Source: Sialis fuliginosa (Eukaryota; Arthropoda; Insecta; Megaloptera; Sialidae). Taken from it: 64,000 nt of DNA. How positions within the stretch are numbered: position 1 is the first letter of the stretch; every line of letters begins with the position of its first letter. The notes under the pieces are model-generated. The model made no database searches. It was not told where the DNA came from and saw only the letters and a list, made by a program, of their open reading frames with translations. Below, piece after piece: positions 12,037 through 22,062 of the stretch. A program made the position numbers and the translations under genes. The stretch is from positions 15,006,501-15,070,500 of the forward strand of contig OY540822.1 of NCBI GenBank assembly GCA_961205875.1, given 5' to 3'.

Positions 12037-12874
12037 GATGAAAGGAACAAATTCGTTTAAAATTCAGGTAATTATTTTGTGGAAAAACGCTCGGACTTGT
12101 CGATTAGTATTTTTAGTTGCGGATTTTTTGACATAAGAAAATTGTATACAGGATGTCTCAGGAAAAACATATGCAGTCATCATTGATTTTTTTAAATGGA
12201 TCACCCTATATACTATACCATTTTTGAATTGTGCGATAAATTCTGAACACTTTTTGTACAGCATATCATATCTCTAAAATCAGTGGTTTTCGGAATAATG
12301 ACTTTTGAAAATTAACATTTTGAAATACACACAAGTCAAATAAAATGTTTAAATTGAACAAATACACCTTGAATTTTTTTTAAAAGCCAACAAATTCAAC
12401 CTGGTATTGCAAAAAAACATTTTACTTTTTTTCTGTTCTTTTTCTGTGTTTTTTTTTTTTCTTTTTTTTCTTTTTTCTTTTTTTTTTTTTTTTTTTGCAA
12501 TACCAGGTTGTTTTTGTTGGCTTTTAAATAAAAATTCAAGGTGTATTTGTTCAATTTAAACATTTTATTTGACTTGTGTGTATTTCAAAATGTCAATTTT
12601 CAAACGTCATTACTCCGAAAACCGCTGATTTTAGAGATATGATATGTTATACAAAAAGTATTCAGAATACACCATACAATTCAAAAATGACATAATATAT
12701 AGGATATTCCATTTAAAAAAATCAATGATGACTGTATATGTTCACCTATATATGACACCCTGTATACAATTTTCTTATGTCAAAAAATCCGCAACTAAAA
12801 ATATTAATCGAAGTGTCCGAGCGTTTTTGCACAAAATAATTACCTGAATTTTAAACGAATTTGTTCCTTTCATC
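12037..12874. mobile_element. Giant foldback element with polypyrimidine centre
   Basis: Two inverted arms of about 380 bp (12037-12417 and 12490-12874), diverged at scattered positions, surround a T/C-rich tract (about 12420-12496). Outer ends read GATGAAAGGAACAAATTCG and its complement. A TACAGGATGTC/GACACCCTGTA word sits inside each arm. Each arm carries a related 66-67 aa open frame reading outward from the centre (minus 12064-12264, plus 12644-12847), sharing LKKSMMT and CIQFSYVKKSATKN. Because the two frames are arms of one palindrome, they are not independent evidence for a protein. Confidence 0.85.
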
Positions 12875-12954
12875 ATGTATGTATATACAAAATAAGCTAG
12901 GAACTATTATTTTAATTTATAATATAATGAATTTTCACCAAAGTCTAAGCTAGT

Positions 12955-13160
12955 ATTTTAGTCGAGTGGAAAGTGATTTAAAAAAAGTGTCCGGACTACA
13001 GTGCAGTAACATAGTAAAAATATCAGAAGAAGTGGGGGAAGAAATTGACGAAATAAAAGATAAAAGAATTTAGATACGAAAACGAATCAATAGGAGATGC
13101 ACTAAGAATAAGAACTACAAATGTCCTTATCAAGATATTAGAATTAGAAGATTCCAAATA
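12955..13160 (+). pseudogene. Decayed coding relic, possibly transposable-element protein
   Basis: One frame reads KISEEVGEEIDEIKDKRI before a TAG. After a one-base shift the next frame continues ENESIGDALRIRTTNVLI to a stop after LEDSK. The amino-acid character and purine-rich composition differ from the flanking DNA, suggesting an old element ORF broken by a stop and a shift. Family not recognised. Confidence 0.3.
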
Positions 13161-14115
13161 ATTAAGAATGTTTAGTAGTTTATTTAGTATTTAGTGAGGG
13201 TAGGCGTGGGTCGCTAGTCGACCAAAAAAATACAACAAAATGGATTGACTCGAATAAACGGTTTTACTAAATTACTCGACTAAATTTGTCTGTTAAGGGA
13301 CCGCCAACATAATATATTTGAAAAAATGTATTTATTGATTAAAATAAAAATATATCCCTCTTAACAGGGTTGTTTAGAAATGTTGATACACGTTTAATTA
13401 CTAATCTGAACTAGGTTTTAGATAGATTAGGTCGGTAAAGTCAGTCCAACGATGCACACAACATGAATATGTTACATTGTACTTATGTTAGATGCTCTTA
13501 AATACATATAATATACCCGTATACTCCGAACGAGTATCAAAATACATATATGTAGGGGTAGGTATTACTTAAATTTTATCCGGATAATAAAAATACATTT
13601 AACGATAATACAAAAGTAGAAAAAAGTTAATGGTAGCAGCCGGCAGTGTATTAAATAATTGCGTATATAACTGGGACACGCATCTTTACATATTTACAGA
13701 TATTGCTTGTTCATATTTAAAATAAACAACAATGCTACAATAATTCTACGAGATATCGCTAAAGTCTTTCATTTTTCAATTTACAAAATTGATTTAATCC
13801 TAATACACATCGAACGAAAATATTGCTTTGATTTTTATAAATTTACAACAATATCTAATATACTCGTATGTTTTGTCCGGTTTTATAAAGAAATCAAATG
13901 GGGTGTTAATTCTGTGATAGTATCTATGGATTAATTATGGAATTTACTTTTGGCGACTCAACTTGTCAAACAGTTCATGAAACTTCAAGAAAACTGTCAA
14001 ATATGTTTTAAATTTAATTTGCTAGCTCGTTTATAATACCGGACATTAATGAAACAAATTATTATAAAACACCCCCTTTTTTGCTAATGGAATGTAGCTT
14101 TCGGACATTTTTTTA
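13161..14115. other. Gene-free AT-rich stretch
   Basis: Nothing assignable. A 75-aa open frame at 13707-13934 has no recognisable domain and ordinary AT-rich composition. Confidence 0.4.
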
Positions 14116-14490
14116 AAAACTTTAGTATGTAATTCCTTGTACAATCTCGAATAAAAGTCTCGATGGACTAAATTTTATATAACCTTATACAATCACCCAA
14201 TTTTATTTTTCCACCCACTGTTAATTTTGATGAGTTTTTTTGTTCTCGGTTAATTTTTGAAATCCCCAAAAAAGTAATTACATCGTCCTATTGCTTTTTT
14301 TAGCCCTTGTCACTTTTTATATCTTATCAACCTCTTCTACTTTCTTTGGCACACCCCCATATGGTGTGACCCCTCCACCCCCCCCCACAAGAAAGTATAA
14401 GTGAGGTTTTAGAATTTTTAGATGAAATTTTGGAGACTTAATCGGAAAATTACAAGAAACAGCATACTAAAATTAAAAGAAAATTGGCAG
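14116..14490 (+). repeat. Dispersed 375-bp repeat, copy A
   Basis: Starts AAAAACTTTAGTATGT and ends AAATTAAAAGAAAATT. Contains the words TTGTTCTCGGTTAATTTTTG, CATATGGTGTGACCCCTCC and a poly-C run. Same orientation and nearly the same sequence as copy B at 15213-15594. Confidence 0.9.
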
Positions 14491-15119
14491 AAAGTCTTTC
14501 CATAAGAAAAGTGCGGGGCCCTTTACAATAATATCTAATGTTAATGAATCAAATTTTTATAATGGGATGGTTGAGTTTTTTTTTTTTTAATTTAATTTAT
14601 ATTTTAGTTTAATTTTTAAATTAGATAGACAGGCACCAGAAGACCCTAAAAGCGAATTTACACTACTGTATATGTATAGACACAAGAATAGGTATCGGTA
14701 AAATTGATTATTATAAATGAAAAATGGAAGCAACATATGAAATATATTTCATATTCATATCGGTCCAAACAGATAATTCATTAGAAACGTTTGTTATCAC
14801 AGAATAAGTTCTAAATAACTCCAAATTATATTACATTTAACACAAATATGACATTTATATAGTTACTATAGTATAGACATCAACATATTAGTGCAATATA
14901 CAAATTAGGCCATCGTCTACTTTTAGATTTTATAATATATGTACACGATATGTATATGAAATACGTATTTTAATATAATTTAAATAATACCTTCATATAC
15001 TTTACAACTTAACACCAAATATCGACTAATATGTATATATGTATTCATAATATTTTTATAGATATCCAGATATTAATTGAATGTGTCAAATGAACTTATT
15101 TTAAATAACATATTTAATC

Positions 15120-15640
15120 AGGGTGTCCACTTTCTGGAAAGACCGGGAAAAGTCAGGGAAACCTAAAGTGGTCAGGGAAAGTCAGGGAAAGTCAGGGAAT
15201 TTATTATAAATAGAAAAACTTTAGTATGTTGTTCCTTCTACCCTCACGAATAAAAGTCTCGGTGGGCTAAATTTTATATAACCTAATACAATCACCCAAT
15301 TAATATTTATTATTTTTCCACCCACTGTTAATTTTGATGAGTTTTTTTGTTCTCGGTTAATTTTTGAAATCCCCAAAAAAGTGATTACACTGTCCTACAG
15401 CTTTTTTTAGCCCTTGTCACTTTTTATATCTTATCAACCTCTTCTACTTTCTTTGGCACATCCCCATATGGTGTGACCCCTCCCCCCCCCCACAAGAAAC
15501 TATAAGTGAGGTTTTCGAATTTTTAGATGAGCGTTTGGAGACTTATTCGGAAAATTACAAGAAACAGCATATTAAAATTAAAAGAAAATTGTCAAGGAAT
15601 TTATTATAAATTCTGGGAAGTCAGGTATTTTTTCAAGGCA
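15120..15640 (+). mobile_element. Copy B of the 375-bp repeat inserted into a GTCAGGGAAA-type repeat
   Basis: The left flank (15120-15212) is the insect-type repeat CAGGGTGTCCACTTTCTGG with reiterated AAAGTCAGGGAA. Copy B (about 15213-15594) is bounded by GTCAGGGAATTTATTATAAA on the left and GTCAAGGAATTTATTATAAA on the right, after which the host repeat resumes (TTCTGGGAAGTCAGG). The one-mismatch flanking repeat of about 20 bp looks like a target-site duplication, which supports RNA-mediated insertion of the 375-bp unit. Confidence 0.65.
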
Positions 15641-17136
15641 GTTATACTTATTACCAATTTTGATTTATATAGTAGGTATAATAAATTATATTATAGTCTT
15701 TCTGCATCAATTTAATTATTTGAAAGTTTAATGATTCGATTAGAATTTTGTATAATTGTTGACACATAGAAATATGTGTATGCATATAATAATTTAAATT
15801 TTTATGAATATTGATTTAGGCAAAGAGAATGCCACATTATTAATTGATTTAGACATTGATTAGAATTAAAAATAATAACAATTTTGAACTGCATATTAAT
15901 TTTGAACTGCATATTAATTTTGTTTTAGCTCGGTAATTGGCGGATAGGTTATAAAGTTGCGATATTATTTTCTACAAATTAATTATCAATGTATATAGGT
16001 ATATATTATATATATGTATATATAAATAGTATAAAAATGCTTATTAACTAAGTCCAGTCTAAATTTTGCTGTATTTTCTATTTTCTAATATGCAATTTGG
16101 TTCTAATTGTAAGATGAAAAGGGGTTTTAATTAGGGATTTAATATTTTTATATTTATATATGTATATATATTTAATATCAATACTGGTTCTTTTTAATTG
16201 ACTTTTGGATAATTTTGCTTATAATAAAATAACACATGTGTATCTAAGGTATATTGGAATTTAGACTTTATAATTACTGGTTACTACTGCTTAATAGGTT
16301 TGTATTGTATTATATATTATTCAGACAGAAATTCTATGATATAATAAGAGTTATTTTTTATACCTTGAGATACAGAGGGGCTATTCTTTTGAGCATATTT
16401 TGGTTAAAATATATTGAAAAATGATGGGTATAAAGCCAAATGTTGATATTTTTGCAACATATGATTACGTAAAATAGGAACACAATGAAGGTATATTTGT
16501 TAAAATAACTTATGCTAATATCCTTATACGATATATTTATATTCTAGTAAAACTATGTTACCTAGACCTTCAATTATTCATTGAATGTAAATCAAATTAA
16601 AATATTTCGTTGTTTAATCCATAGTCCATATACGGACATACGATTTCCGAAATTAATTTAAAAAAATCATAGACAACACCATGTAATAGTAATTTCATAT
16701 TACATTTAATTGAATTACATTATATTAAATTACAATACAATACATTAAGTTAGCGAAGATTTTTGATTTTGTTGAAAATTCAATAGAACTATTTTACATG
16801 GGGTCAGTCTATTATATGATAAAAAGAATTAAATAATTATATAATATATAAATAAACAAACATTTAATTGAATTTTTTTTTTGGTTAATAGGGTTATAAG
16901 GTTTTTCTGCATTGTATAGCATAAATATCACAGAAATAAGTGCTATATAATAATTATAATGTCAAACTATATAAATTATAAATTATATACTTAAGTAGTC
17001 TAGTATTTACAATAAATTAAAACAATTCATAGTTTGACATAAACTATTTATTTACAATATTATAACCCTCTTAATTAACTATTATTATATCTAGAAGAGT
17101 AACTAATTATGTAAATATATATAAACGTTTACTTAT
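15641..17136. other. Gene-free AT-rich stretch
   Basis: No gene seen. An 18-20 bp unit TTTTGAACTGCATATTAA is duplicated in tandem near 15883-15921. The rest is AT-rich low complexity with TATATG-type runs. Confidence 0.5.
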
Positions 17137-17626
17137 ACACAAGAAAAAAAATAACTTGGGCCAAGACAATCCTTGTTTTATATATCTATAAAGCCGTGTT
17201 TAGACAAAAAAAATTATAGTAGCTAACATTTCGGGCTGCTGTCCACGTTGTCGTATTTTTACACTTTAAAAGTTTTTAAGTGTAAAAATACGACAACGTG
17301 GACAACAGCCCGAAAAGTTAGCTACTATGGACAACGGCCACGAAAGCTTACAGAAGAAAAAAAAAATTACATTTTAAAGATTGAAATTTCTATTTTTCAG
17401 ATTTTTTTTGCAAATTGAAATGTTATTCAGTTATAGAATTAAAAAAGAATGTAAAAAATATGTAAATTTCAGTAGTTGACTTGATAAGTCAAATACCATA
17501 AAATTCAATTATAATCTTTTTTTTAAATTATTGGAGAACAATATTAAAATATTAAAAATAATTTACTGAATATATAACTATATAAAACAAGGATTTCTTA
17601 GTCCAAGTTACTTTTTTTCCTGTGTA
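17137..17626. mobile_element. Tc1/mariner-like MITE with a nested palindrome
   Basis: Element 17139-17624 (486 bp) has roughly 48-bp TIRs, CACAAGAAAAAAAATAACTT on the left and the complement of CACAGGAAAAAAAGTAACTT on the right, with TA on both sides, as expected of Tc1/mariner insertion. No ORF. A separate perfect-looking palindrome (17216-17328) occupies the left half. Confidence 0.8.
17216..17328. repeat. 113-bp palindrome nested in the MITE
   Basis: Arms beginning ATAGTAGCTAAC and containing TGTCCACGTTGTCGTATTTT meet around 17270 with a very small loop. Arms differ at only a few positions, so the palindrome is either young or kept by arm-to-arm conversion. Confidence 0.85.
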
Positions 17627-17805
17627 CCTAAACAAAATGCCATATTATTAAGCGGAGCAGAATTCACATAATATACATAAGATAAATAAGTTAATGTTAA
17701 TGAATTGTAGATCAACCTATAGGTAATATACACGAGTATTAATAGTAGGTACAAATTATATTATAATTATACAGTCTATGCTAAAATATGGGTATATATA
17801 GTATA

Positions 17806-18334
17806 TACAGTAAAAGCTATTTATTCGCGGGGTATATGTTCCATAAATATGCCGCGAATACAGAAACCGTGAATACGGAATGGTAATTTATATGGGATTA
17901 TAGGGGATACGTTCCTAGGTGACAAAATAAATAAACAAATACAATATAAAAAAATCAATTTAATTGAAGTTTTTGACCATATTGATTAATTATAATCTTC
18001 AGGCTTAGGCAATGGTTTAAAGAATTTTGTAATTTTTTCTTGCTTGGGAGTTCTTAAAAGCTCCTTCAATTCAGACTGATATTCAGCAGTGGCATTAGCA
18101 ATTTGCCTCTTAAAAATAAGACTTCGTTCCATAGATGGATCAATTTTCATAAAGAAATCACAAAGCTCATTTTCCATTCTTAAACCTTCATTAAGATTTT
18201 TCAAATTAGATTTTGATTAGATCCGCGAATAAAGAAATCTTTAGCCGCGAATATAGGAATTGGGTCGCATTTTTTTAATCCGCGAATAGTGAAAACGCGA
18301 ATGAAGGAAGCGCGAATAAGGAGCTTTTACTGTA
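17806..18334. mobile_element. Deleted pogo/Tigger-like transposon
   Basis: Element 17808-18332 starts CAGTAAAAGCTATTTATTCG and ends GCGAATAAGGAGCTTTTACTG (last G lost in neither copy), with TA on both sides. Subterminal CGCGAATA words recur near both ends. CAGT termini, TA duplication and the internal transposase relic fit the pogo/Tigger branch of Tc1/mariner. At 525 bp it is a deletion derivative. Confidence 0.8.
17986..18204 (-). pseudogene. Transposase C-terminal fragment (pogo/Tigger-like)
   Basis: A 72-codon open frame inside the TIR element encodes a charged helix-like segment ending with LLRTPKQEKITKFFKPLP. Tigger/pogo-family transposases often end in a lysine-rich tail of the form K-I-T-x-F-F. 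No DDE catalytic residues are present, so it is a leftover of the coding region, not a functional transposase. Confidence 0.55.
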
Positions 18335-18610
18335 TTTAAAAGAAGAAATACATTTAATTATACTAGTTTGTTAACTATTCGTACTATACGTCTAAAATGT
18401 ATAATACATACTATTTTTAAAATCACCGTATACTTGAGCATAATATATTTAAATTACAATTATTTTATAAAAAACATTTAATGTATATACAATAAATACA
18501 GTGTATTAAATTGATTAAGCCATACGAAATTTAACATATGGTAAATAAGAAGTATTCTAGTCACTTAAACTCAAATTATACACCTTAACCACAATAAAAC
18601 AATGTCACTC

Positions 18611-18647
18611 GACACGTGTTTCGACTTCACAAGAAGTCATCAGGAGC
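18611..18647 (-). ncRNA. Hammerhead-ribozyme-like motif, left arm
   Basis: Minus-strand order: CTC, CTGATGA, hairpin CTTC-TTGT-GAAG, TC, GAA, the palindrome ACACGTGT and C, then GAG. ACAC/GTGT would be a loopless 4-bp stem III with C as the cleavage-site base; CTC/GAG gives stem I. Such tiny stem III is known in retroelement hammerheads that work as dimers. The stem II junction has lost bases relative to the other arm, so activity is doubtful. Confidence 0.5.
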
Positions 18648-18680
18648 CTAACAGTTCTAACTGAGTCTCGAACTGTTAGG

Positions 18681-18723
18681 TTCCTGATGAGGACTTCTTG
18701 TCATGTCGAAACACGTGTCGAGT
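18681..18723 (+). ncRNA. Hammerhead-ribozyme-like motif, right arm
   Basis: Plus-strand order: CTGATGA (18684-18690), stem-loop region GGACTTCTTGTCATGTC, GAA (18708-18710), ACACGTGT (18711-18718), C at 18719 as predicted cleavage base, then GAGTG. The core is complete. Stem II is weakened because CAT replaces the GAA that pairs in the other arm. Ribozyme identity is inferred from the conserved core. Confidence 0.5.
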
Positions 18724-18764
18724 GACATTGTTTTATTGTGGTTAAGGTGTATAATTTTAGTTTA

Positions 18765-19613
18765 AGAGTCTTTATACCAATAAATCGATGATGATGATTT
18801 ATGTATTTTTAAATACCACATCGAAATAAACTGATCAATTTTAAATTAGTCAAAAGTGTGTTGTTTTTCAACTTCAATACCTTTCTAAAAATATTATTAT
18901 ACTTTAATCTAGATGTTTCATTTAATTCAGTTAATGTATTTCATTCTTTATTAAAGTTGAAAATAAAACACTATTGATTAATTTAAAATTTATCGGTTTG
19001 TTTCGTGGCGGTATTACAAAAACGTATATAAAGGTTACTAAAGTATTTCTAATTCACTCAATGTTAAATTTCCTATGGTTTAATCAACCTAAAATACACT
19101 GTATAAATGTTTTTACTATGATTTAAAACAATTAATTACCCCATGGCAGTCTATGTGTTTTTTAAGCAAGTTAAAATTAAACAGAAACTGTTATAGAATA
19201 ATTAAATGTTTTAAAACTACATTGAATGAAATCCATAGAACAGCAAAGGATAAACAAGGGGAAGAACATAACAGATCATAGACAAAAAACATAAACACTT
19301 ATACTCTATTTCATTTAAGAATGTAGTGGGAAACTATATTATTTAAGAATGCAGGGAAACTCTTAAACGATATAGAGTATACTAATATAAGTTAACAATA
19401 AAGACAATTCCACATAAGTACTCGTAGCTTATTGCACTTTGGTATTTCGAGTATGTGTTGTCTTAGAGTTTGGAAAACATAAAAAACAATACAAATATCA
19501 AAACCAAAAACAAACAACAACAACATAAAGCACATTGATACTGAATGAGTCTGACTAAAGTTGACATTATTTTATCAAAGTATCGAGTTTGTATCTGTAC
19601 TGTCATATTCACG
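18765..19613. other. Gene-free AT-rich stretch; 3' flank of the unrecognised membrane-protein gene
   Basis: No coding exon seen. A 3' UTR for the minus-strand gene should lie at its right end, but no clear polyadenylation hexamer was chosen. Confidence 0.4.
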
Positions 19614-19793
19614 TCACAAGTTCATAGAATCCACGTCTGACGTATCAACAGGCCACGATGTCGAATCTTCTGAAGCAGACGCAGTAGCGTCACTCAGAAG
19701 GGACGTTCTATCTGCTGTAAATGTGGGTAACGCGGACATGTTTACTGGTGTCCCGGTACCAGACATGGTTACCGGGGCATGCGCTGTGGGTCA
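19614..19793 (-). other. Putative stop-codon readthrough extension
   Basis: After the TGA at 19793-19791 the same frame stays open for 58 codons to a second TGA (19616-19614). The extension is Ser/Thr/Ala-rich with an acidic end (for example TADRTSLLSDATASASEDST and VDTSDVDSMNL), is much less AT-rich than neighbouring non-coding DNA, and begins right after the stop with no intron. TGA followed by C is the leakiest stop context, and readthrough is well documented in insects. Alternatives: an allele or assembly error turning a sense codon into TGA, or an ordinary 3' UTR open by chance. Confidence 0.5.
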
Positions 19794-21028
19794 GGCCACT
19801 GGCATCACATGATGTTGAACTTCTTCCGGTTCCGGTGACCAACAATTGTCAGATAACCAACAACCGATCACCACTGTTACGAAACCGATAGCCAATGCTA
19901 ACATGATGTAAACTTCTGCATTTCCTATATAGATTAAACAACATTTAACAATCAAAATTACACACTTATTGTTAGTTTCTACTCTCTACTCTACAGAATA
20001 AAACAATTGAGTTATTCATAATAATATAACGATTACACTAACAATAAGTCTGTTCGATTTACATGCTTATATAGTTTGACCACTACCGCTCCAGGGTTGA
20101 ATAAATAAAATAATGCGTGCAATTTACCTAGTTGTTTTCTTATACCTAATGGGGTTTTGCTTTTCCATAGCGCATTGAACAGTGTTGGATCTCCGCGTTT
20201 CCACTCCCGGTATCCTGATCTTGTTCTACGAACTCCACCGACACCGCCTAGGCTACCTCCAGTTGATGCGCTTTTTGCCCCAGTGCCTGCCGCAGCTACT
20301 CCTGGGAGTTGGGATCCACCACTTCCAGGTCCGGGCGTCATCGGTGATGCGCCCGCTTGCGGTTGCGTCGGACTCGGGATATTCTCTTGAGATTGTGGAG
20401 ATGGAAAACCAGTCACTAAATATCACAAGTTTTAATTAATTATAAATCTACTCTCATTCTTTACCACTAATTACAGTAGACTAATAAAAATATTCCCTGT
20501 TTCAAAATTGTGTTTTATAGTTCTAAAGTACTATGTCGCAAAACATTTATTAATCTAGTATAATTTGTAGTGTTACGTGTTTTTAATTATAATTATAAAT
20601 CTGAGATTTGACACAATTATCAGTGGTTCCCAAAGTGTGGAGTCATGGCGTCTTTATAGGGGCTCCACGGATCTGCAGGCTCATCCATCCTATTAATTTA
20701 ATGTTAATGAATAAATAATAAATGAACGAATTTGTTCAGTAACAACAACACTTACCAATATTATCAAATGAAAACTGATGTTTTAAGGAATTGCATATTA
20801 TAAGCACTTAGATATTTTTTTCAAAATTAGTATGAAAAATACATTAAAACTGTAACTTTGCTAAATGTTTGAATTCTACGTGTACTATATATTTATGATA
20901 TTATAAGATTCATAGTTACACCACTGATCCGGACATACGTATACGTAATAGACAATTTCATGCAAGCGAGGCATACCCATGAGTACGATGACTGATAATA
21001 TGACAGTGGCCGACACAAGCCAGCCCAT
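19791..21028 (-). CDS. Unrecognised small membrane protein, three coding exons
   Basis: Exons 21028-20977, 20415-20128 and 19924-19791 have GT-AG introns and join in phase to 157 aa. I do not recognise the family. The start chosen is ATGGGCTGG, with G at -3 and +4. Residues about 3-17 (WLVSATVILSVIVLM) are a signal peptide or anchor. Residues about 18-80 are Pro/Gly/Ser/Ala-rich and probably disordered, then comes a basic, more conserved-looking part (SGYREWKRGDPTLFNALWKS). A second hydrophobic segment (VYIMLALAIGFVTVVIGCW) is followed by a short tail with two cysteines, SPEPEEV and a TGA stop. GC content is far above the surroundings, a coding signature here. Two in-frame TGAs frame the ORF: the stop, and one 9 bases upstream of the start. 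Exon 1 begins at an acceptor (21168), so further 5' exons must exist beyond 21.2 kb. Confidence 0.75.
20628..20760. mobile_element. hAT-like repeat fragment inside intron 1
   Basis: Starts ATCAGTGGTTCCCAAAGTGT, a hAT-type outer end, and continues with TTAATTTAATGTTAATGAAT and CGAATTTGTTCAG. Related to the repeat at 37.51-37.90 kb, where the same internal part follows GTAGTGGCTCCCAAAC. Only one end is clear. Confidence 0.55.
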
Positions 21029-21168
21029 TCCGTGGCGTCACCAAGCGCGGACGCACTCTCGGCTCGGCACCATTGTAGATCCCAGAGACGGCTGTAAGAA
21101 CTCGTCAGGTGCCAAAGATGGTAGGGGAGGAGGTGATTCGGACACCCTTCTTGCCAGAGTGTATTTAT
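21029..21168 (-). other. Exon 1 upstream part: open in frame, interrupted by TGA
   Basis: From the acceptor at 21168 (TTTGTTTCAG just upstream) this segment is in frame with the downstream ATG and open except for TGA at 21040-21038. It reads like protein (LARRVSESPPPLPSLAPDEF, then QPSLGSTMVPSRECVRAW before the stop). It contains an ATG at 21073 giving a 11-residue uORF (MVPSRECVRAW). Either it is 5' UTR with a uORF, or coding sequence joined to the membrane segment by readthrough or in an allele with a sense codon here. Confidence 0.45.
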
Positions 21169-21184
21169 CTGAAACAAAGAAAAA

Positions 21185-22062
21185 ACATGTTAGACTTACA
21201 TATTTTGTCATATTTAACTTATTTATATCATTAAAAAATGTTGGGGAGCTCTGGTTTAGATATATCGTCTCAAACGTGTTTTAGGGGTCATTCTTAAAAA
21301 TACATCACATTTTTTTCAACCCCCCATGAACGAAGAAAATTATGTAGGTATTTTAAACGTCTCGTCACGTTTGTGTGGACCCCCTCTCCCCTTCTCTTTA
21401 CATATCATCACGCTAGGCAATTGCCCCCACTTCCCTCTTTTTACTTACGTTAGTATGACACGTGAAACAATTATTTATTAATTTAATTTCGGCACAGATT
21501 TTAATTATACTAACATAAGTACAATTATATTTCGTCATTCCACATTTACGTGTGTTTTCAATTACCACGAATTTCCAAGCCACGTTTGCATCTTAACGTA
21601 CCCGATCGGCTTTCAACATATAAAATAACTATAGCTGTGCTCGCAGGTTCGTTCGCGTGGACTACGGAATTATGATTTAAGATTTATTCTACACAATTTT
21701 TTATTACATTATATTGTTCAATATTCAACGGTTTAGGCAGCGTATAACAAAACATATACTAAAATCCATGAATTAAAAAAAAGTGGTTCTCGAGTAATAA
21801 ACGCACTCACGGACAGACAGACAGAAAGGATGCGACCTTTTTGAGTTTCGGCTCTATTTAATTTTTATTATTTTGTGTTGAATCTATATTAGAATTTATC
21901 AAATGCCTATATTATTCAAGTCCTCTAATGTACATCTACATATAAATACACGTAAATTATTCAAAGTTTAAAGTTCCTGGGATGACATTGACATTTTCAG
22001 AGTATTTCAAGGAGTATATATTATGTATAGTTGGGGTTCTTTTGTATAATAAGTTAAAGGTA
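21185..22062. other. Upstream flank/intron of the membrane-protein gene; no exon assigned
   Basis: Moderately C-rich patches at 21360-21440 and 21590-21670 contain no convincing spliced frame. The short tandem run ACAGACAGACAG lies near 21810. Confidence 0.4.

Larger units (their letters stand above)
18567..18764. mobile_element. 197-bp foldback element with head-to-head hammerhead motifs
   Basis: Arms of about 93 bp, with outer part AATTATACACCTTAACCACA and inner part ending CCTAACAGTTC, face each other across a loop of about a dozen bases near 18658-18670. Each arm contains a hammerhead-like motif, reading away from the loop. No flanking duplication could be assigned. Same architecture as the 6.2-kb element but a different sequence family. 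Confidence 0.8.

Noticed and set aside
19614-19793. Selenocysteine insertion at the TGA
   Set aside because: Cannot be excluded, but no SECIS-like hairpin was recognised downstream and the context suits ordinary readthrough better.
19561-19812. 83-codon plus-strand open frame
   Set aside because: It is antisense to the minus-strand exon and its readthrough extension; the minus frame joins upstream exons in phase, whereas this one has no partner.
20157-20439. Plus-strand open frames over exon 2 of the membrane-protein gene
   Set aside because: Shadows of a GC-rich coding exon on the other strand, whose splice sites and phase are consistent.
20893-21284. 94-codon minus frame and 101-codon plus frame at exon 1
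   Set aside because: The minus frame reads through a good donor in a different phase from exon 2; the plus frame is antisense.
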